From: Oligoflexia bacterium
GTDB lineage: Bacteria > Bdellovibrionota > UBA1018
Assembly (NCBI GenBank): GCA_903895855.1
Contig: CAITVN010000238.1
Coordinates: forward strand, 1 to 64,000
Direction: 5' to 3'
Length of the DNA: 64,000 bases
The notes beneath the pieces were generated by a model. It did no database searches. It worked only from the letters and a program-made list of their open reading frames with translations, and was not told where the DNA came from. Shown one piece after another: positions 59,054-64,000 of this stretch (within the stretch, counting starts at the first letter, position 1; each line of letters begins with the position of its first letter). The position numbers and the translations under genes were made by a program.

Positions 59054-61648
59054 ATGAAATCAAGACTGACAGAAAACACCAATCGTGTTGGGCGTAGGGC
59101 CGCGGTAATATTTTTCTTGCCATGGCTATTGCTCGGTTCACTGAACTGTACGAGTAAAATTGAGGTTGCTTCTTTGCAGCAAGGGCCCAATGTGTCAGCG
59201 GCAACTGCCACGATTACGGTGAGTCCGTCAGGTTTGCCTTCGCCTAAAATTGAAAGTGTTGAGAAAGTTGAACTTCCCACACCACACTTTGCGTTAGATC
59301 GGCCGTCCTCTCAATTCACGGTGCGACTTAATTTCGCGCGAGTTTGCGGTAATTGTCGAAACGACTTTACGCAAGCCGAACTGATTTCACTTGCTGGGGC
59401 TTCTGACAGCATTCATAGCCATTTCAATTATTTGGCCAACATGAAAGACAATACTGAATTTCAGGCGTTTCGAAGCCAGTTTCCGAAATTTCCGTTTCTT
59501 GCAAAAGGTCTGGGTATTCCGCTAGCCTATTCAAAAGAATCAGTTCGTCCCTTTTCTCACAAAGGCGAAGTGGGTGTTGATGGCCTTCACACTTCAGCAA
59601 CCAGCGTCGACCCCGCACGGTGGGCAGTTGACATTGATCAGTCTAGAGGTCGTTCAACCTATTGGACAGCCGATCCGATGTTCTCGTCAGTTGCAGATGT
59701 TAGTCTTGAGCACCCGATTCATCACTACAATTTTTCGGTGAAGCAAACGGTGGGGCCGGTCTATCAAATCGATGGTGGCTGCCAAAAGCGCAATTCAAAT
59801 GAGACTCAAAAAGTAAGTGAGGTTTCGGCTCTTGTGCCCAATTTGGTTTCGCGAATGCTGGCGGCAAAAAGCTCTTGGACGGCAGCTACCCCGTATTCGA
59901 TTTTTGCCCTTGAACCGGGGCGCTTCTTTGTCACCAAAGAAATGTCATTCTATGGGTTTGGTGAAAGGGCCATCATCGATGGAGGCCGATTTTTCAAAGA
60001 CCTCGCCTGGAGTACTCTGGCACAGGTTCGCCTGCAGAACGTCGCTTGTTTTGCCATCGACCCGAGTAAAGCAGAGGCCGCAACAGTTCTTGCCGATGCC
60101 ATGAACGACACGATTGACGCCGCAGGCGCCACGAGCTTCATCGCAGACAACATGACTGACAGCTTTATCAAGAGTTCGCGAGTGACACTCGATTCGACCA
60201 CAAAAGTGCCGACAATCACCAATGGTGGCACCGTAACACCTCTGTATACCCATGGCGTGCCCTGGAAACAAAAAGACGTTGCCGGAAGAGAGGTGTCAGG
60301 AACTCTCATTGAGGCAGGTTCTGGCGAACTGAGCGGGCATTATCGGCCGAAATTTGAAACCCTTATCGCGCCAGACCTTTCGTTCGCAAAGGCCTTCTTG
60401 AAAATGGTAAAAGAGACTTCAGCTAACTTGAGCGCACACGGTAAGTCGCTCATGCCGAATATGAATGCGTTGATGGCGACTCTCTCTTTGATGGCAACCA
60501 CCCAGTCGTTCGATGAAAATCTGCAAATGTCGAAAGAACAGTTAGGAAATGGCTTTTGGCATGAAAAGTGGGGACGCGATAACATTCGCACCCAAGGTGG
60601 GCGCATGCGAGTTTACATGGAGATGGCTGCGGCCCGTGAAGCCAGTGTGAACAATCGAACTGCAGTTTTGAGTTCGATTTATCTGAATTACAATGGCGGA
60701 GAGATCGGTGGATTTCCTGGCACGGTAGCTCTCGAGCGCGGACTCGCAAAATACCTAATTGTACTCGACAAGCCGTCACTTCAACTTCATCCGGTTCGTT
60801 ACCGAGGCGAGTACACCAAAAGAAAAAATAGCCCAGAAGACGGCTGGTCACTTGATAGTGCGCTTGAATACTTTGCTCGGCGCGATCTTGCTAAAAGTTA
60901 CGTTGCTACGCTTCTTGACTTGAAGGCCGGAGCTCCGACTTCAGAGCATGCCACGGTTCATGGGCATTTCTCAGTGATGGCGAGACAGTATGAAAATTTA
61001 TTAGCATTAGAAAATGTGACTAACACAGATCAAACCGTGAAGTTGCCTGCTAGAACGTGCTCAAGCAATGCCACGAATTGCTCGCAATCGTATTATTACG
61101 TTCGAGTTTCTCCGTGGCGCGTTCACTCTGGGGGGCCAGACGCTGATTGGCCAAACAAAGATTGGAGTTATGCTCCCCTCCCGCTTCATTGCCGGCAAGG
61201 CCAATGGGTTAATTTCGCCAATTACGATTCTTGTGTGAGGGCCATCATGGATGGTCATGCGACAGTGCCCCCTACGGCGATCGCTGACCCTGCGCTAGAG
61301 GTCTGCAATCAGGTTTGTGAAACGATACCCGCATCGGTTGTCTTGAGTTGTAAACGCAATCCGGCAAGCGCTGGGTGTGCCCCTAGCCCAGGTAGAGAAT
61401 TTGCGGCTGTTCGCGATGAATATCGGGCAGGCGAAGTGGTTCAACTCAAGGCGGGCGAGTCGCTTGTATTATTCAACGCCGAAGGGTTACCCTTTGAGCA
61501 GTTGGGCTGGCCTCTTAAGCAGCATGCGTATTTGAGTGCGCCTGGGGTTGCATCGCCCATTGAGCTCGATTTTGAGAATGACCCAGAATTCTTAACTGAT
61601 CCGGGTGATCTTTCGGGGGTTGGAATCGAAATTCTCGATGTCTATTAG
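59054..61648 (+). CDS. Very large lipoprotein of unknown function (864 residues)
   Basis: The protein begins with a basic stretch and hydrophobic signal ending GSLNC (lipobox), then a linker and a long soluble ectodomain. Pairs of Cys (ARVCGNCRND near 96-105, ARTCSSNATNCSQ, HCRQGQW, YDSCVRA, EVCNQVCETI, LSCKRNPASAGC) point to several disulfides. I recognise no enzymatic motif. A ribosome site AGGGG lies 10 nt before the ATG. It is alone on its strand, with a 19-nt gap to the convergent DUF6941-like gene. The size and exported nature make it a candidate surface structure or host-interaction protein. Confidence 0.75.
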   Translation: MKSRLTENTNRVGRRAAVIFFLPWLLLGSLNCTSKIEVASLQQGPNVSAATATITVSPSGLPSPKIESVEKVELPTPHFALDRPSSQFTVRLNFARVCGNCRNDFTQAELISLAGASDSIHSHFNYLANMKDNTEFQAFRSQFPKFPFLAKGLGIPLAYSKESVRPFSHKGEVGVDGLHTSATSVDPARWAVDIDQSRGRSTYWTADPMFSSVADVSLEHPIHHYNFSVKQTVGPVYQIDGGCQKRNSNETQKVSEVSALVPNLVSRMLAAKSSWTAATPYSIFALEPGRFFVTKEMSFYGFGERAIIDGGRFFKDLAWSTLAQVRLQNVACFAIDPSKAEAATVLADAMNDTIDAAGATSFIADNMTDSFIKSSRVTLDSTTKVPTITNGGTVTPLYTHGVPWKQKDVAGREVSGTLIEAGSGELSGHYRPKFETLIAPDLSFAKAFLKMVKETSANLSAHGKSLMPNMNALMATLSLMATTQSFDENLQMSKEQLGNGFWHEKWGRDNIRTQGGRMRVYMEMAAAREASVNNRTAVLSSIYLNYNGGEIGGFPGTVALERGLAKYLIVLDKPSLQLHPVRYRGEYTKRKNSPEDGWSLDSALEYFARRDLAKSYVATLLDLKAGAPTSEHATVHGHFSVMARQYENLLALENVTNTDQTVKLPARTCSSNATNCSQSYYYVRVSPWRVHSGGPDADWPNKDWSYAPLPLHCRQGQWVNFANYDSCVRAIMDGHATVPPTAIADPALEVCNQVCETIPASVVLSCKRNPASAGCAPSPGREFAAVRDEYRAGEVVQLKAGESLVLFNAEGLPFEQLGWPLKQHAYLSAPGVASPIELDFENDPEFLTDPGDLSGVGIEILDVY

Positions 61649-61666
61649 AGATAAGCTCAGACGCCC

Positions 61667-62122
61667 CTAATGAGCCATATCAGGCTTAGGTGGGGCTCCA
61701 GCTGGCGCATTCGCTGGCGGCGGTACTTTGATGCACTCAAAGTCACAAAGGGCTTCACCCTCTTTTACACCTTCATTGTTTAACCATGAAACAACGAAGC
61801 GGTGAGTGCCGTACTGATTGATGGGTAATCCACCAAAGCGAAACACGGCTTTCAGGCGCTTTTGCTCGGGCGGCACACCCATCTCACCGTTACCTAAAAG
61901 ATTTTGCTTTCCGTCGGGAGTGAGCAAGTGAATGAACACTTTGCCCTGGCTTGGGCCAGGTGCCGTCTTTTCGAGGGCAAGTGCGATCACCATACTGGGT
62001 ATTTGAATCGGTAACTGATGAGTTCGAATCTCATCGAGAATTTCAAAAACTGAAAGTGATCCGGTTTGTTGGTCAACAGAGGCGCCCATGGCAAGTGCAG
62101 AAAATTGAAGTTTAAGTGGCAT
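61667..62122 (-). CDS. DUF6941-like small protein
   Basis: The 151-residue protein starts MPLKLQFSALAMGASVDQQ and continues TGSLSVFEILDEI, FVVSW and KEGEALCDFECIKVPPP. This is the layout of DUF6941-type proteins, whose role is unknown: an opening strand, a G-L-hxhhxxFD-like turn and a beta sandwich. The Pro/Ala-rich end is probably disordered. The ATG at 62122 is chosen because the longer frame begins in the region in front of the PLD gene and lacks a ribosome site. Confidence 0.6.
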   Translation of the reverse strand: MPLKLQFSALAMGASVDQQTGSLSVFEILDEIRTHQLPIQIPSMVIALALEKTAPGPSQGKVFIHLLTPDGKQNLLGNGEMGVPPEQKRLKAVFRFGGLPINQYGTHRFVVSWLNNEGVKEGEALCDFECIKVPPPANAPAGAPPKPDMAH

Positions 62123-62266
62123 AGTGTTGTTGAGTTTAGCCCGCTTTCTCACCACAGGCAACAGAAGGTGCGACTGAAATTGTCTGCCATGAAATTGGCA
62201 CGCCTGGTTTTGACTATTTGCGTTGTACTGGGTAAGCGCTATGGCCAAGGGTTATTGGGGGAGACA

Positions 62267-63601
62267 ATGATTTCAATCAGATCTAAGACACAGGCGATTA
62301 TTTCGTCTTTTTTGGCACTTTTTCTATCTACGGGGGCAAACGCAGAGCCGGTGGGTTCGAGAACGCCATTAGATAGAAGCTTTTTGTCGGCAAAGACCCA
62401 CACTGAGTGGTCAACCGGCAATCAGCTTGAGCTGCTCATTGACGGCACTGAGTTTTACCAAGTGCGCTTGGCGCAGATCGAAAGCGCGAAGAAATCAATC
62501 GACATCACGACCTTTCTTTGGTGCGCTGACGAATCGGGCTACAAAACCGCTGAAAAATTGATTGAAGCTGCAAAACGTGGCGTTCAGATTCGTGTGGCAA
62601 TCGATTTCTTGAATCGCTCGAAAAAGCCCGAACCGGTGTACGCTATGATGCGTGCGGCAGGCATTCAAGTGGCTAAATTTAATCCGCCTTATTGGGGTAT
62701 CGAAGAACTCAATAATCACTCACTGCACGAAAAATTTATGATCGTTGATGGCAAGTCGGTGTTGACCGGCGGAGCCAATATCTGTGACGAGTATTTGATT
62801 GGTGGCGAGCGCAAGCTTTGGCACGATCTCGAAATGAGAATTGAAGGTCCTGCGGCGGCAATTTATCAAACTCGTTACGATGAAAATTGGAATTGGTTGG
62901 TAAAAAAAGACATTGAAGGGCTCACGCGTTCTGCAGTTGGCGCGGCAGAAATTAATGGAGTTCCGACGTTTGTGCGCTCAAAAGTTCACGTGGTTAATGA
63001 ACCGACTGAGACGAGCACCGCGCGGGCTGGTGACTCTGAACTGCTTGTGCACTATCAGCAGAATTACCGAAGAAAAAGCGATGGAGTTGAATCAATTCAA
63101 GTCTTCTCGCACTTGATTGACAGCGCAAATGAAGAAGTGGTGATGTACTTACCTTACTATATTTTGCCGCCAGAAATTTTAGCAGCAATGAATCGAGCAG
63201 TTGAACGCAATGTCAAAGTAAAGGTTCTCACAAACTCGCCTGAGACGAATGACGAGAAATTATCGGTCTACGCTGCGCTCAATTTTTATCGAGACTCACT
63301 CAATCAGGGAATTGAAATTCATGAATATCAACCCCGCACCTTACACGCGAAGGCTGTGATGATTGACAAAAAAATAATTACTTTAGGGTCACACAATTTA
63401 ACTTATCGAAGTTTTAGAAAAAGTGGCGAAGCGAACGTGATCACTGAAGACCCCATTTTGATTGAGAAATTTGTTCGCCAGACAGAAAAAGATTGGCTCG
63501 AATCAACTCTTCTCACTCTCGACCAGGTTGCTGAGCGCAGCAACCAAGTGAAAGAAAAGACCATGCTATTGGTAGGCCGTTGGCTTCGTAGCTTCATGTA
63601 A
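62267..63601 (+). CDS. Exported phospholipase-D-superfamily protein (cardiolipin-synthase-like)
   Basis: The 444-residue protein has a signal peptide (IISSFLALFLSTGANA) and two HKD catalytic motifs: His154, Lys156 and Asp161 in HEKFMIVDGKSVLTGGAN, and His360, Lys362 and Asp367 in HAKAVMIDKKIITLGSHN. The two copies make one active site that transfers or hydrolyses phosphodiester groups of phospholipids or nucleic acids. The arrangement is like cardiolipin synthase, but with a cleavable signal instead of membrane helices, so an exported lipase or nuclease is possible. GGGGGAGA precedes the ATG at 62267. Confidence 0.88.
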   Translation: MISIRSKTQAIISSFLALFLSTGANAEPVGSRTPLDRSFLSAKTHTEWSTGNQLELLIDGTEFYQVRLAQIESAKKSIDITTFLWCADESGYKTAEKLIEAAKRGVQIRVAIDFLNRSKKPEPVYAMMRAAGIQVAKFNPPYWGIEELNNHSLHEKFMIVDGKSVLTGGANICDEYLIGGERKLWHDLEMRIEGPAAAIYQTRYDENWNWLVKKDIEGLTRSAVGAAEINGVPTFVRSKVHVVNEPTETSTARAGDSELLVHYQQNYRRKSDGVESIQVFSHLIDSANEEVVMYLPYYILPPEILAAMNRAVERNVKVKVLTNSPETNDEKLSVYAALNFYRDSLNQGIEIHEYQPRTLHAKAVMIDKKIITLGSHNLTYRSFRKSGEANVITEDPILIEKFVRQTEKDWLESTLLTLDQVAERSNQVKEKTMLLVGRWLRSFM

Positions 63602-63815
63602 GACATTGATATTATTAGTCTATTATAGAATTAACCAAAACGTTTTACTCTTCTTCTCAGGTTGTGAAATCACACTAACGTAAGCCGAGTATGTATTGTC
63701 GCATTGCGTTAGGCTGTGTATTTACCATTCTTGTGAGAGCAACCTAAGTTCTTGGGGAATAAAAGAACCTGGGTTGAAAGAGAACGTATTTAAAAAGGGT
63801 TAGGAGGGCGGTTCT

Positions 63816-64000
63816 ATGAATCCGTCAATGGGTGGGGACTCGTTAAGAGTTGTTAGTCAGGAAATTTTAGTTCGAGAGAGAAGTTTTATTGAGAATCATC
63901 TTTTCGGGGTGCCAGATCTGCAATTGCAAGATTTGGTTCTGCGGTTCTTCCGTAAGGGGGGGGAACCTTGCTTCGCTCAAGACTGGAAGGTCAGAGCGGT
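63816..64000 (+). CDS. N-terminal part of an unidentified protein (cut by window end)
   Basis: The frame starts at ATG 63816 behind a strong AGGAGGG (63802-63808) and runs off the edge after 61 codons. The visible sequence includes SQEILVRERSFIENHLFGVP and a G8 run (63956-63963) that reads Lys-Gly-Gly inside the frame, so a change in run length would shift it. No family is recognised. Confidence 0.6.
   Translation, partial: MNPSMGGDSLRVVSQEILVRERSFIENHLFGVPDLQLQDLVLRFFRKGGEPCFAQDWKVRA

Noticed and set aside
1..64000. CRISPR array, rRNA, prophage or complete insertion sequence
   Set aside because: No regularly spaced repeats, rRNA-like sequence, phage structural genes or intact transposase were seen anywhere in the window.

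Overview
The window reads as chromosomal DNA of a Gram-negative member of the Bdellovibrionota (Bdellovibrio/Oligoflexia-like). This is inferred, not proven. The grounds are three TIGR02147-type regulators (a family abundant in that group), many exported beta-barrel proteins and lipoproteins of unknown function, several transglutaminase-fold secreted proteins, response regulators with C-terminal PilZ-like domains, and the Bdellovibrio-like wording of the chemoreceptor signalling hairpin at the left edge. There is no rRNA, no CRISPR array and no complete insertion sequence. Two tRNA genes are present: Leu(CAG) at 33.7 kb and Asn(GTT) at 51.5 kb.

Layout. 0-5 kb: the cut-off tail of an unknown gene, a 5'-truncated chemoreceptor remnant, an exported amidotransferase-like protein overlapping a membrane antiporter, a 2OG-Fe(II) dioxygenase and tyrS. 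5-16.6 kb: a lipoprotein, a long coiled-coil protein, a GIY-YIG protein, a reverse-strand PilZ cluster (PilZ, REC-PilZ, REC-PilZ), a secreted transglutaminase, and a co-oriented envelope operon (barrel, TPR-barrel, FecR-domain protein, lipoprotein). 16-26 kb: housekeeping genes (UbiB-type kinase, RNase R, an RluA/TruC-type pseudouridine synthase, tryptophanase, an SdhC-type cytochrome b). 27-33.7 kb: an oomycete-elicitor-type transglutaminase, a four-gene overlapping operon (membrane-anchored NMNAT-like transferase, GNAT, M20 peptidase, isochorismatase-like hydrolase), and a small gene with an ATT start coupled to a nucleotidyltransferase beside tRNA-Leu. 34-39 kb: GTP-type PEP carboxykinase and the threonine-degradation pair tdh-kbl.

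39-47.2 kb is the accessory heart of the window. It holds G-tract hairpins, two intact P-loop ATPases of the ATP-binding/DUF4143 type and a fragment of a third, a zeta-toxin-like gene with a frameshift in an A8 run, a small basic partner ORF, and a compact winged-helix plus nucleotidyltransferase pair. That pair lies between two near-identical ~67-bp repeats and starts from a promoter with an embedded palindrome. Three genes here have promoters placed so that transcripts would be leaderless or nearly so, with repeated sequences inside the promoter.

47-64 kb: secreted proteins next to TIGR02147 regulators (one pair divergent, one lipoprotein-regulator-lipoprotein sandwich), a transglutaminase-fold protein, a DUF423 membrane protein, the second elicitor-type transglutaminase, a hotdog thioesterase, an RDD protein, a subtilase, a very large lipoprotein, a DUF6941-like protein and an exported phospholipase-D-type enzyme. 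A last gene, cut by the window end, has a G8 run inside its reading frame.

How the genes fit together. The envelope and exported proteins (transglutaminases, subtilase, PLD enzyme, lipoproteins) suit a predatory or otherwise surface-interactive life style. Tryptophanase, Tdh/Kbl and PEP carboxykinase point to amino-acid catabolism feeding gluconeogenesis, as expected of a protein-eating bacterium. All family names come from motif reading alone; no database search was run.
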